64,000 bases of DNA from Perkinsus marinus ATCC 50983 (taxonomy: Eukaryota; Perkinsozoa; Perkinsida; Perkinsidae): positions 401,351 to 465,350 of the forward strand of contig NW_003215766.1 of assembly GCF_000006405.1 (NCBI RefSeq), given 5' to 3'. The notes beneath the pieces were generated by a model, which was not told where the DNA came from, searched no databases, and was given only the letters and a program-made list of their open reading frames with translations. Each line of letters opens with the position of its first letter. Position 1 is the stretch's first letter. The position numbers and the translations under genes are program-made. Of the stretch, positions 11,801 through 21,935 are shown piece by piece.

Positions 11801-14643
11801 AGTGGTGCGAATGCATTGGTCTTGTACTGCCACACGTTGGGGACAGCAGTCGGGCCGTCCGACGCGCGTCACGAGAAGCCATGAGACTCCTCCTAGAGCG
11901 TAACGAGCAGAGTCATGATCGAGTCGACGAGTTGATGCCATCCGAGCCTAGGAAAGTAGAGACTGGCACTCATGGTCGGCGCCGACCTTGTATGTTACAT
12001 CAAGTATTCTAACGCCCCCAACCGGAGTACTCTCGAACAGTCTCATTTCAGCTGCTTGCTATCGGCCTTGCTGACGTCCTACCTGGCGAAGCTGTACCGG
12101 CTCTCCTACAGCACCTCATGAAAGGTCAGCCGGAATTCCAATCGCTGCCTGAAACTGCGGAGGAGTTCAGGTGTTCACAACGCCGATCTTCGAGCTGCAG
12201 TGAGCACTATTGATGCGCTGCATTTGATACTAATTCATCGGGCGTCAAGCTTTGACAAGGATACGGCAGCCAAGATGATCAGCACCGTGTTCGACAACGC
12301 TGAAAAGCTCCCCTCTGGATCGGTGCTTCAGCAGAAGGTCCTTGCATGCACCCAAGTGAGACCCTTTCTATACTTGATCGAGTCGGACCCCTGATTGTAG
12401 GTGCTGGCGAGCACCCAGTTCGACTCTGCTATATCAGAGCTCCTCGAAGTCGGGGAACGCGAGTTCTCTCAGTCGCAGCTTCATGCGATAAGGGTCATGG
12501 TGAAGGAGAAGTCATTACTCCTCAGAATGCTCAACTCTCTCACGGACATACTCAACAACTCGTTCCCAAGTACTTATCTTTCACCTGTCTTCTTAGTGAT
12601 CGGTTTGCTCCCGTGCAGGCTGTGACGGGCAACCTAATCGAATGGTCACCGCGGCCACGGAGGCGCTGTACGTGATTTTTGAGGTGGAAGACTCGGTGGT
12701 CACAGGAGCCCTCAAGCGACACGTTCCGGAAATTCTGATTACTTTACTGCTCCGAATCGCCTCAGCTCCAAGTTAAAGAACATCTTGATATTCGAAGGAA
12801 ATTGTGCTTCCGTTAGCGATATACCTACGCAAGCGAGCTATCGAGGCCACTATGAAGATGCTCGAGGCTGTGGGCAAGGATTCGATGGCCTTAGCACTGC
12901 ATCAACAGGTGGAATCTTATCCCATACCCATCGTTAGGCATGTTTCTGAGTTCTACTTGACAATTCTTACAATTTTATGAATGTTACAATCGAATTGCAT
13001 GAGGATTCTCGGGGAATACAAGTGGATTGTATCCCTCGAGCTTCCTGGTTTCTGGGTTTAGCACATTCCGTTTTGCAGGCGGCAGCATCCGTCAATGCGA
13101 GGGTCTTCCCTCCGAACTCAGACAATGAACTTAATGTGGAAGAAGTACACCCAGACGGCGAGGTCAACGACATTATCGGTATTGCCAACTCATAAGCACA
13201 ATTCAATACTCAGGCTTCACCCCCCAGATTCAATGATTTTCCTTTTCTGTCAATCCACTCCCGATGGAGAGGCACAAGCAACTCGGCAGAAGCTTGTCGA
13301 GTTTGCGCTGCCGTTCGTAACACGCTCTATACCTGGTCATAGAGTCACGGCGGTCGCTGTGCTGGCCCAGGTAAGCTCAGGGCAATACAGTTCCCGATTC
13401 TACTGCTCGTCTCCTCTCCATCGCGAATATCGTGCAGGTTCTCTATTGGCCGAGTGTGCTCTAGGTTTCATCTGGTCCCGAGGAAGAGCAGACCCCCATC
13501 GAGCACGTGTTAGGCCCAGTAGACCGTCTGACCCCCGGAACTAGCGAGCAAGCTTGCTGGGAGCTAGCACACACCGACCTGGGTATCAGGCGAGTGATAG
13601 TCTCCTCTGTACTGAGCTCTCTATAGGTGACTCGGCATCCCCTGCACGACGACACTCTCTTCACCCTTGCGTGTCGAGTGAGCTTGTCTCCAGGTGCACT
13701 GCGTGTTTCCTCTCCGTTGTCGGGGACTCAGAGCAGCCCAGTGTTCGAAAGCATGCCACCAGAGGCCTCGCCAACGTGCTGCTGCTAGCAGCCGATAAGG
13801 AGAGCGAGCTCGCGCAGTTGATGAAAGACCGGGCGGTTGAAGTCCGATGGCCGTACGAGCTTTCCAAGCGTATCGTCCTCCCCTCAGATTCTGGATCGAT
13901 TCACCCTTTCTCTAAAGGAGGCCGACACGGACCTCGTCCAAGAGGCGGTCAATGCCAGCCATCGAGCGGCCGTCCTCCGTCCCATCGGCTGCGATCCGGA
14001 GGTCTGGGAGTCTCGATTGCTAACTGAATTGGGACCGGTTCTGCACCCGTTGACTGCGTCTTCATCACCAGCTGTGAAAAAGTCTGTGTTCTACCTCCTG
14101 AGCAAGCTGAGCCAAATCTATGCAACTCATCTTCGTTCTACCTCTGCCTCCGGTAGCAGCTTCTCTCAAGTCGAAGCGCGAGTCGCCGTTGTCTGTGCGA
14201 TTCGACTGTGGGATAACTCAGTGGCCGTCAGCGACTCCGCCAAGAGGTGTCTGGCTATGCTTCTGAGGGATCCTGAGTCCCATGATTCGCTGCTTACCGA
14301 ATCGGCCAAGTCCGCTGCCGCTCTGCGCGACCTTGTCCACGTTCTTGTCAATGCTCGGGATAGGCGCCTCCTCACTCAAGGCTGTGATTTGGAGTACCAC
14401 GTCGAGACTTGCTGCGGGTTCATCAACGGCATCACAGATGGTGGCATCGAAATTGCGGCGGCAACGATTGCAGTGAATCTTCTGGCTGACCTGAGCACAG
14501 TCGCAATTAGCCGAGATACGCTGACTGACCTCCGTAATAGAATCATGCGCATCACAGTTGCTCTAAGCCCGTGGTCTCGTCATAAACCGCACATGGCCAG
14601 CCTGATCGGCCAGCTCGCTACTCTTGGAACGTCAGGCGTGTGA
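2826..14643 (+). CDS. Very large helical-repeat (HEAT-like) protein gene, split by an LTR element
   Basis: Leu/Ala-rich helical sequence with no catalytic motif runs along the plus strand from the first ATG at 2826 to a TGA at 14641. The clearest exons are 2826-3355, the stretch after 7990, about 8455-9747, 10790-11310 and about 13840-14643. Between 9750 and 13840 the frame changes often, which fits many short introns, although decay cannot be excluded. Removing the element at 3356-7985 together with one copy of GATAC joins the two sides in the same frame (...FSRADT then VSGTKANVYVE), which shows the insertion is in coding sequence. The product would be a scaffold of antiparallel helices. A proteasome adaptor such as Ecm29 or another giant HEAT protein is possible, but I cannot name the family. 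As it stands this allele should not make full-length protein. Confidence 0.5.
3351..3355. repeat. Left target-site duplication, GATAC
   Basis: GATAC lies directly before the TG of the left LTR and is repeated directly after the CA of the right LTR. A 5-bp duplication is usual for Ty3/gypsy integrases. Confidence 0.9.
3356..3561 (-). repeat. 3' LTR of the retrotransposon
   Basis: 206 bp, TG...CA, same sequence as 7780-7985 over its whole length by eye. It lies at the 3' end of the element because gag and pol read leftward. A purine-rich tract (GGCAGGAGGGCGAA on the minus strand, about 3562-3575) abuts it and is the likely plus-strand primer site. Confidence 0.93.
3634..7005 (-). CDS. pol: Retrotransposon Pol: protease, reverse transcriptase, RNase H, integrase
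   Basis: Open for about 1120 codons from a TGA just upstream of 7005 to the stop at 3634, in the -1 frame relative to gag, which it overlaps by about 50 nt. Expression by -1 frameshifting is therefore likely. The retropepsin active site DTGAD is at about 6884-6899. Reverse transcriptase follows with YLDD. RNase H shows HADASS, an ELCAATRAL helix and HVDNE. Integrase has a HHCC zinc site (H..H...CDIC) and the D, D, E catalytic acids in SADIVY, LLTDNQTG and NGMVESLH. No internal stop is visible, so the enzyme looks intact. I saw no chromodomain at the C-terminus. Confidence 0.93.
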   Translation of the reverse strand, partial: EGFCAGRAADGRGCSAYVKRPHLLCKFNGHEHAVDVDTGADYSLVSSKFVSSLGLTVHHEVSPVRLKMMDAVGVLTTTGQVDLPVMYLAKDGWVKVVHTCYVVDKMVFGSLVLGADFASLYCQGMTWDEGGRIAVTAAAARGIDEDVQAYNLPDIPGVRVLEYPNGTVEIISIDFVLSKRSDEPQFTCRWIWRGGDPPGTFYKANRGDYNPKLTAQEELNLRAETDKLITNGWVKPYAGRVRNILPWVLVAQPHKPSTPLRMCLDFRALNKHLVSEPVRDIVNCVDTLHQWRSVRRGYTLDVIKCYYCIRMCESLWPYLCVMINGEIFTMVVMGFGVCIAPKVATSAIRWLLMKVPYPISSYLDDVVIEESDPNVVIAVNQNGQLLEDPPCVTAVRDALGNGRMYCKPTIIIGANNSRVLGLSLHNDGGEISWARREDLSLEINLDGDEVVTKRELAGWCGKLTALVPVASWLRPHVSMLLRVISALAWDKPVDAVYLDLAHYIQQKFNSEGDPARGIWYCPRPSDAKAWHIHADASSVAMGATLSYERDDGKIVLVRDAAWLLDRRGVLRHINVTELCAATRALAWAAPFIAGAVYLHVDNECVRSWIERYQSGQTVKRGGLSTTIVGRRLQAIVDITEPFKSFTVCRVASDQNPSDILSRLDSKYTSLIDSICYDNNSMDIEADLSLCAGAAINEPLLNDEMFLNLGEVVEGQYDDDELFKARRALKHGRLLPEDVELDLQQVYRELEIDEYDILRRRYIAPYQGKEVCVPVIPEGMRVELIHSVHGLLCHVGQRRTFEAITSIAWFPGIIDQTAAWLQKCDICNRRTQPLIIKHDISLFSSSVLSEAEPFSVVSADIVYLPKAYLSQQCAVCRFACLIELEGEDADHIRDAFEASWRILGKRPKILLTDNQTGFLSCDLPGVSRVFTAPRSSQSNGMVESLHRTVRMWTRSVMADDNELDIASAVAKVMRAYNNTVHSVTQRIPAEMMKLESTDVEWQRLIAKCVADAERKLESCTYHELFPGAIVRMRQVNKYDKIITKTMDMPFSEKRWRVLGFISSSRGLVTTSPNDDYGLFRKAKIICDKEVKVVHVSRLTHCKPGEVDVQDLRRAMRRMTRDSPQ
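6951..7754 (-). CDS. gag: Retrotransposon Gag with two zinc knuckles
   Basis: I place the start at the ATG at 7754, 26 nt inside the 5' LTR boundary, giving 267 residues; the frame is open further up into the LTR. The N-terminal half resembles retrotransposon Gag (PYSGGENDFALWLQEFE, then a helical region with WKRLTRREW). The C-terminal half has two CX2CX4HX4C zinc knuckles, CYICKATGHIAAEC and CYACQKYGHIARDC, joined by a basic KPKGKGKGKG linker, expected to bind the element's RNA. The stop at 6951 lies inside the open pol frame. Confidence 0.93.
   Translation of the reverse strand: MPFKLESVLEPYSGGENDFALWLQEFETVAEASKWTIKQKSQYIVLFMKGSAKEIARQALEEVEGDPAGAYAHVVRALDRAYSLKTHEAWKRLTRREWHKEDSVDGVLAEFRRYLRVLGVTTTVAAENILRESLIATLPEDVQKAIRVFEEDGRQLPLADVVAKARAQLKTYSGEKKLAAGAVTGGQYCYICKATGHIAAECRERGATRPTSKPKGKGKGKGPRCYACQKYGHIARDCKNKQSKAGAAIEKDFVQAEQPMGGVVLHM
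7761..7777 (-). other. Primer-binding site of the retrotransposon
   Basis: Two bases inside the 5' LTR the minus strand reads TGGTGCCCAGACCCAGG, complementary to a tRNA 3' end that finishes ...GTCTGGGCACCA. The CCA complement and spacing are those of a normal minus-strand primer site. The tRNA cannot be named from this window. Confidence 0.7.
7780..7985 (-). repeat. 5' LTR of the retrotransposon
   Basis: 206 bp, TG...CA, reading the same as the left LTR. It should hold the element's promoter and drive transcription leftward, antisense to the host gene. Confidence 0.93.
7986..7990. repeat. Right target-site duplication, GATAC
   Basis: Second copy of the pentamer at 3351-3355. Host coding sequence resumes directly after it in the frame interrupted on the left. 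Confidence 0.9.
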
Positions 14644-14745
14644 GAGCATGCTATTGATGCTGTTACTTTCTAGCATCAACAGCGGTTTGCGTTGGATTAC
14701 TGAATACGCCGTCTTCGGTAAAGTGAAAGCCAACAAGCTTTTCAG

Positions 14746-15804
14746 ATGCCCATGATATGCACACGTCGGCTGGACGTGGCCTGCGTAGCCATTTTGGCCT
14801 TCCTCTGTACTGCTGTGGCCGTGATATCTCTGCGATGGCAACTGCGTGGTCCACCCCAGCTGATCCGATCTGTCTGGCAGAGTGCCACTCAGTACGCTGG
14901 ATCAACCGACAGTGCGACACTTGGCAACGATCATATGCCTGATGCTAGTGCGGTCTCTGTTAGATTCGTCTACTCCCAGTACTTCTTCCATTGTCAAGGG
15001 CTTCCTGAGAGTCCCAGCTCGCCTCGAGGAGATTATGTGTGCGCCTGCCTCGGGCCAGTCATCAGCCTGGGAGAACTACACGGTTTTCTATGATTTCCCC
15101 AAGCCTCATCAACGGACCTCCGATCTCGAGATGTTATGGCTGTACCAAGTAGCCCACACGACAGCAAAGATTCTTGAGCGTTTTGGGTACGTGTATGTCG
15201 CCTGTGGTGGGACCCTGATCGGCGCGCTAAGAGATGGAGGCATCGTAGCGCATGACGACGATATCGACTTGTGCACGGACAAGCGGAACTTCAGGCGGAT
15301 GATGAAGGACTCTGCCGTGCTGAAGGCATTCAATGCCAACGGCTTGCAGCTGCTGCAGTTCAGCAGGTCTTTCCAGCCAACTTGGTCTTTGCGATTCGCA
15401 TCGTTCGGAGACTCGGGGTCTGGAGTAGCTTCATCAATGCTGGGGAGTCTCTGGACAGATACAAGGGCGGCGTTGGTTGTTTGCACTGCCGAGCCGACCG
15501 TGAGCGATGCCGACCGCTCGACATCCTCGAGATGGTCAAGCATCCGCAGGATCCCTCTAGGTTCATCATGCACTTCTGCTACAATGAAGTGAGGAAGAAA
15601 GGCGATGCTGTGGTAGACCCATCGGCCCGGCGTCTCATAAAGACGACGACCGTTTCGTTCTGTGGTTAGGACCGGGCGGATTGTCGCGGCAGGACATTTC
15701 CCGTTGATGTCCTTGACCACGCCATCCATGTGCCTTTCGGTTCCAGCTCGGTATTGGCGCCAGTGGTCGGAGTCGCTGAGAAGCACTTGACTGGTACTCT
15801 ATGA
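14746..15804 (+). CDS. LicD/fukutin-type phosphotransferase, probable type II Golgi protein
   Basis: The ATG at 14746 begins a short basic tail and one membrane segment (VACVAILAFLCTAVAVISL), the layout of a signal-anchored Golgi enzyme. After an intron near 14960-15030 comes the LicD core: LWLYQVAHTTAKILERFGY, CGGTLIGALRDGG and the acidic motif HDDDIDL at 15251-15271, where the aspartates should bind metal and the nucleotide-linked substrate. The frame shifts near 15420 and again near 15690, so further introns are likely. The last exon encodes FPVDVLDHAIHVPFGSSSV and ends at TGA 15804. Relatives move phosphocholine or ribitol-phosphate onto glycans; the substrate here is unknown. Confidence 0.8.
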
Positions 15805-16211
15805 CTCGGCTCGTGAGAACGGAGGAGTGATGAGCTTAGGTGTTTACTCTGACTGGCGCGTGCCCACAGGCTGTGGGCATCATATTCGGAAAGACCAGCC
15901 CTGTGAAGCCCTCACAGGTCGAGGGCAGCCCTTCGGCCCCGTGAAGGATCCACTCTAACTCTGTGGTGGTGGCATGTTGTGGAAACTGCCAGTAAGAAAA
16001 GGATCAGGGCCGGCTAGTAACTGCAGCTGGAGCGATCATGCAACCAGTGTGGTCATCGTCTCCTCTCCATCACAGACTGGCCTTGTGTTGCCATTTCACT
16101 TTCGTCGTTTTGACGAGGCAGTCTTGCTTGAGCTACCGCCACTCGTTGTTGCACATACTTATCAGTCGTTTCCTCGGTCCTGATCAGGTGGATGCTCTCC
16201 AGTCTGCTTGT

Positions 16212-17641
16212 ATGTCATCCCGTATGCTTCCGCCCACCTCCCCAGCACCGGGTCGTGGTCGTGGTTGCCGTAGATTTAGTAGATTGATGAGTAGTGCTAG
16301 TACAATGGACAGCCGAGGATCCTTGACACTGGATGGTCACTACAGTAGGGCCCCAGAGTCAAGTACACTACGCAGCCACGATGAGCTTCGACATTCAATG
16401 AAGAGGAGCACTGAGTGGTCGACCAGGAGCAGGCGACCTAGCAAAACCGCATACGACGTGAGCACCATTCAGCCAACCTGATGACAAGCGCCCATATAGG
16501 GACTCGCTCGCGCATTAGCACGACTCGATGGGGGGCCGGATCCAAGCGACTGGGGCATCAGCTTGAGGAGCACCACGGCGGGAGTAGTGTCCAAGATGAT
16601 CAAAAACAACGGAGGTAGGTCTGAGTGCTCTTCCGGATGGTTACTGTATGAATATGAATAGGATGGGAGACTCTTGAGAGCAGAGTTAACATGTCTCTTC
16701 CCGACCGGCAAGCTGTTCTTATGTGGATGCTTGAAACTATGGATGCCCTCGACGTAGTGAGGCTTCCTGCTGTGGAATATCCCCCAGTGGTGTCTCGAGC
16801 AGCTCGACGATGCTGTCGTGTTCGCAGCGATAGCCATTGCGGATCGGTATGGGTCTCAACTCTCTCGGAAGAGCCGATACTATCACTCCCCCACTTCTCC
16901 CCCTTTCCTCAGTGGGGCGGACCTCCAACAGGTTGGCTCTACTCTGAGTGAAAAATATGAGTCGCACTATGAACTCAGGCGATAATAGCGTCCCTGTGTA
17001 TAGCACTGAAAACAGCGGATACCTTTGAAGGAAAAGACACTCTCGAGAAAGGTTGGTATCTCATTGATGCTCCCGTTCCATCTATCTGCTTCAGGCGTCA
17101 CTGTTGGGGATTTCCTCGCGCATCTCTCTGGCTACGTGTTGCCTCCTAAGCAGATCTTCACGGTAGAGGCGGCCATCCTCAATGAGCTCAACTTCGATGT
17201 CTATAGCCAGACGGCAGAGGTACAGGCTACTGTATTCTGAGACATCACACTATCTCGACTCAGAATATCATCAGAAGTGCCTTCTCCGCTCACTGCCCGG
17301 TGCTCGACGCCGGACCCCTCCCTCGGGAGTACTGGTTAGCGCAGTACTTGATGGAGATCCTCGCCGTCTCTAAGCCGCTCTCTGTGCTGAATACACAGGC
17401 CAGTCTGGTGGCGGTCTGCATTGCTTGCGAGGTTCTTGGTGCTTCCAGCCCCGTGGCGGCTCCCGATGGTTTCGATCGTCTCCGAAGGGAAATACTCCGA
17501 CTCTGGCAGTCTCGAATGAGGATTTTAGGGCATGCCTTAGCTGAGGCGATTGATAGGAAGTATGCATCACTGAAGCGCCGATGCGTCAGCTTGATATCTC
17601 TGCAATATTACTTCGAAGAGGCTACCCAGTACTCTTCATAA
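16212..17641 (+). CDS. Mitotic-type (A/B-like) cyclin
   Basis: A Ser/Arg-rich N-terminal region from an ATG at about 16212 is followed by a cyclin N-box: MSLPDRQAVLMWMLETMDAL, then in another frame AAIAIADRYGSQ and LQQVGSTLSEKYESHYELRR (about 16800-16980), then FTVEAAILNELNFDVYS near 17160. The C-terminal cyclin box covers 17300-17641 (REYWLAQYLMEILAVSKPLS, ASLVAVCIACEVLG). At least four exons are needed. The product should bind and activate a cyclin-dependent kinase. I saw no certain destruction box in the N-terminal part, so the exact class is open. Confidence 0.75.
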
Positions 17642-19030
17642 GACCACGCTCAGTCATTCACCGAAGATTGGTTACTGACACCCCTATTATCCTCAAGCAC
17701 AGTTCCCGATGCTGATGCTACCACTGGTCCGCAATTAAATGCCTTTCCCCAGTCTATACAGTTTGGCTTCTCAGTAGGTTTGCGACGCCTTCCGATAATT
17801 GCTAGTATTTCGCTGTCGTCCTTAATTGCTTAGCCATTCGTTAATCCTTCGTCCTGTCGAAGTGGCGAACCTTACTTTTCATCGTTTATATATGCCTGCT
17901 TCGTATAATTACTTATACGGTGCTATGTGGTAGTGTCAGTAGTAGAGGATATATATGAAACTTCTGCGACAATACAATAGTAATATACGTATCACCGTCG
18001 TTAACCATTTACATGAACTACCCAAGTCACAGATTGCTGCATTCGTGCTGACGACTGTGCCGAAGAGTGATCCAAAGATGCTATTCTCTTCGACTTCACT
18101 CCTTCGGCGTTGAGTCAAAGTGAGAGATTGGTGGTATGATGACGTTGATGTCACACGGCGAAGCCGCAATACTAGAGCCACCCTGTGATACGATCATATC
18201 AGTGTCAATGTCGCTCCGACATTCGGTGACAGTGCTGTTCATACGGTTCAAACCGCACCGGAAAAGTTTTATCCTGTGTGTGTGAGTTTAAAGTCCAACG
18301 CCGACAACACGGCTTAGTTAGACTCGCGTCGATGCACATTGGCTCTCGAGGGATCAGTTTCAGCCTTTTAGATTGTCTACTTTCATCCTGCCAAAGTGTT
18401 TGGTCCACAGGGCGAGATAACCTCTGCCAATGTACTTCCTTTTCCTCTCGGCAGGATCCGCTTACACGACTGCGGGGGCTGTGTACGACCACGGAACACA
18501 AGCACTCGGCACAGTGTGTTGACCACAGGCATCATCTCCGAGACTCGAAGAATCCATACCCTAGCATAAGTAATCCCTCACCCGAGACTATCACTCTTAA
18601 TGTCCTTATATTTAAGCTATTCTCGCGCATAGTCTGGGGCTAACGGACACTTGGTAGTCAGCACAAGAAATGCTGTAGACAACATCAGGGTGTTGTTAAC
18701 GACCCATGCAGCAGAGAAATATTGATTTTTGACTCGATGATTGGCATGCCTTGATAGCTAAGCCCAGTGGGAAGAGGCGATAGATCATGCTGAATTCGCC
18801 AATTGCTTTCGCTGATTCTATGATTCTCCAGTCACCCTTCTTATATCGTGTTGAGAAAGTTACTCGCACTACTGGAACACTGTGGCGCTACGCAGCTCGT
18901 TTAGCTCAGAGGTTCACGGCAAAAGGGTCGATCCAGTCCCATTAATGGACATATACCATCGAGCTCAGATGCTCTGATGGTAAAAGCTTCGACACCAACG
19001 CAACACTGATAGGCGAAAAGAAATGCACGC
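17642..19030. other. Intergenic stretch, about 1.4 kb
   Basis: Contains short open frames on both strands without recognisable domains. It separates the 3' ends of the convergent cyclin and OGG1 genes, so it should hold both terminators. Confidence 0.5.
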
Positions 19031-20532
19031 TCATTGCCGGCTACGTTTGACACCCCTCTTGGACACCACAATTTTCACCGAAGTCTTGTTGGCTTCAGCG
19101 TGTGGGTTAGCCATGAGCTCTGCTGTGAATAAGATACTGAAAACGAGAGTGAACTATATGATTCAATATGCAAATCCTACCTGTGCGCCCAACCAGCATA
19201 CTCCCCGAGGATCCTCCTCAGAGTGTTGTTGATCTCTTCGTGTACAGCGTTCGTCACCGTTGTTGGAGGTTTCTTGCTTCCCATGTAATGCCTGAGAATT
19301 CACACAAATCAGCGGCTCAGAATCGTTGGGAAGGACTCTTGAGCTGAAATGAAACTCACCTGTAGGCTAATCGAATGACATGTACGTCACAGGGGATGAT
19401 TTGCCGACCTGCATCGAACGTGTGTAACCCACCGAAAGATTGCTGATTTCGAATGGCACATGTTAACTCACCTCGCATCGAGAACAGGGCAACACAATCA
19501 GCGACTTTTCGACCCACGCCCACGAAGGACGTGAGGAACTCCCGGCACTCTTCCTCCCGCGTGAAAGCATCCAGAGCTTGGAGCTTCCCAAGGGTGCCTT
19601 CATCATGTAGGCTATCGATCAGAGCACGGAGATAACGGGCGCGGTATCTGATACAAAAATCCCAAAATTACTTGTGCAAACATCATCGTGACGAAAGGTG
19701 AAGATAGTATAATCGTCGTCAAACGAAACGCCCTTGTGAACGACAGTGGTTCTGCTGCTCCGACCCAAAGCCCATCTTCCGGAGGTCCTCCTCCGTAGCA
19801 GTATCAAGCTGCTGCAGACTGGGAAACTGGAACAGCTCCAACACTTCGTCACCGCTAGCCGTCACCGTCGCCAAATGTGTGCCGTATTCTGGATGCCAAC
19901 TCAAATGAAGTATCGCCAGGCTCCTCTTACGCTGACGAAGAGTGTTGAGCAGAAGACTTATCCGCTTCACGTTATTGTTCTGCGAAGTGATGAAGGACAC
20001 CAAGCACTCGAATGGCTCTTGTTTGATCACTCTCAACCTGACAAACCACAACAAGCTCCACGACTAAGCGTTTCTCGACGAGACAAGATCCTATTGTGAC
20101 CAAGGTTTCTTGCAAGAAGGCTTACTATGGCGTACCCGCGGAGATTCTTATTGCGAACGACAGTCCTGAAGATCTCATCCCTCGTTTCCCAATCTCTATA
20201 AAGTGCATCAATGTCGGTCTCCAATTGGAAGAACTGCTGAAGTTGTGCTGCCGCTTTCTGCACGTGCCCAGCCGGACAGCAGGAAAATTCAACCATCGCG
20301 AGATCAGAATTCGCTCGGAGTCGAACAGCGGTAGACCCAATAACACCATAGTAGACCTCCCCGTCGCCGCCTGACATGACACATCCATCCTGGGAACCCT
20401 CTCAAGTATTATTGGCGACATACCATCAAGCATCGGTTTCCAAACGAAGACCTGCCCGCTGAACAACGTCAAACGAAGATTCAGTTGCCGCTCCGCCACT
20501 AGGGATATCCATTCTGAAAATTTGGAGGACAT
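19031..20532 (-). CDS. OGG1: 8-oxoguanine DNA glycosylase
   Basis: Base-excision-repair enzyme that removes 8-oxoguanine and nicks the strand. From the ATG at 20532 the order is LRLTLFSGQVFVWKP (N-terminal domain), FFQLETDIDALYRDW, VIKQEPFECLVSFITSQNNN, then the helix-hairpin-helix core FVGVGRKVADCVALF with the Schiff-base lysine in GRKVADC, and IPCDVHVIRLAYR with the catalytic aspartate. The end encodes GEYAGWAHSILFTAELM and a basic tail KRGVKRSRQ. Clear introns: one between the lysine and aspartate exons, one after the YRH join near 19350, and one after GWAH. The first exon join near 20400 is unresolved in phase. Both catalytic residues are present, so it should be active. Confidence 0.9.
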
Positions 20533-21187
20533 GCTGGTAGCACGATGCACGTGAGAACGCAATCATACAATCCTGTCGAATTGGACCTTCCCGTTGTTGG
20601 CGGCAAGACTACGTTTGAGCGAGTCGCAGCACTCATACTCAGGTTAAGAAGACCCACGTTCGGGTACCAACAGAATTGTGAATATTTCCAGCAGGAAGAC
20701 CAACCATGCAATCAGAACAGAATATTTATGTATTTGTCCCAGCACGAGATGGTTGTACGGTACAACTTGTACCATCTATGATCGTGACAGTTTCAGAGTC
20801 GTGACCCTTCCCTGGCCGCCCCCCTTTATCGAAACACAACGATTGTAGCTGATGGATCACCAGTGCCGTGGGACGTGAACGTGTAATCACCCATGGTGAG
20901 ATGAAAATGGGGCGAGCAGGAGCAGACAAGCGCTTCGGTGCGCCAATAAATCTTCTACTTTACACTGATGTACCAACGTTGGCTCTCCGAACTTCATCTC
21001 GTGTCCTCTCCCTACGGTCCTTGATACTTTCAGTCGATATTCACCCTTGTGACGGGAAAGCAGCAATGAAATTGAAATCTCAGGCTACTCCATCGTACGA
21101 CTAGGAAAAGGGCTCTCCTTCAGTGATTGTCTCCCCTACCTCATACCCAGCCTTTAGAAGCCAGGAGACGCTGGAGCCTCCGATAGC
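20533..21187. other. Spacer between OGG1 and the minisatellite
   Basis: No gene recognised. Upstream region of OGG1; short open frames on both strands show no family signature. Confidence 0.4.
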
Positions 21188-21935
21188 GCATTGGTCCCAT
21201 GTCCGACACCTTCACAGTGCATTGGTCCCATGTCCGACACCTTCACAGTGCTCTGGTCCCATGCCCGACACCTTCACAGTGCTCTGGTCCCATGTCCGAC
21301 ACCTTCACAGTGCTCTGGTCCCATGTCCGACACCTTCACAGTGCATTGGTCCCATGTCCGACACCTTCACAGTGCTCTGGTCCCATGTCCGACACCTTCA
21401 CAGTGCTCTGGTCCCATGTCCGACACCTTCACAGTGCTCTGGTCCCATGTCCGACACCTTCACAGTGCTCTGGTCCCATGTCCGACACCTTCACAGTGCT
21501 CTGGTCCCATGTCCGACACCTTCACAGTGCTCTGGTCCCGTGTCCGACACCTTCACAGTGCATTGGTCCCATGTCCGACACCTTCACAGTGCTCTGGTCT
21601 CATGTCCGACACCTTCACAGTGCTCTGGTCCCATGTCCGACACCTTCACAGTGCTCTGGTCCCATGTCCGACACCTTCACAGTGCATTGGTCCCATGTCC
21701 GACACCTTCACAGTGCTCTGGTCTCATGTCCGACACCTTCACAGTGCTCTGGTCTCATGTCCGACACATTCACAGTGCTCTGGTCCCATGTCCGACACCT
21801 TCACAGTGCATTGGGCCCATGTCCGACACCTTCACAGTGCATTGGGCCCATGTCCGACACCTTCACAGTGCATTGGGCCCATGTCCGACACCTTTACAGT
21901 GCATTGGTCCAGTGCCCGATACCCTAACAGTGAAT
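21188..21935 (+). repeat. 31-bp minisatellite, about 24 tandem units
   Basis: Units are 31 bp with the core GTCCCATGTCCGACACC followed by TTCACAGTG and then either CATTG or CTCTG. Two subtypes (CATTG and CTCTG) alternate irregularly, with GGGCCC, GGTCTC and GGTCCCGTG variants; the last unit is degenerate. Because 31 is not a multiple of 3 and the unit has no stop, all three plus frames stay open for about 240-270 codons, while the minus strand meets TGA. The long plus-strand frames are therefore probably a by-product of the repeat. Confidence 0.95.

Noticed and set aside
18890-18990. tRNA-like D arm (TAGCTCAGAGG) near 18900
   Set aside because: No matching anticodon or T arm at the right spacing.
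21188-21935. Possible CRISPR array
   Set aside because: Units are contiguous with no variable spacers, and the window is eukaryotic.
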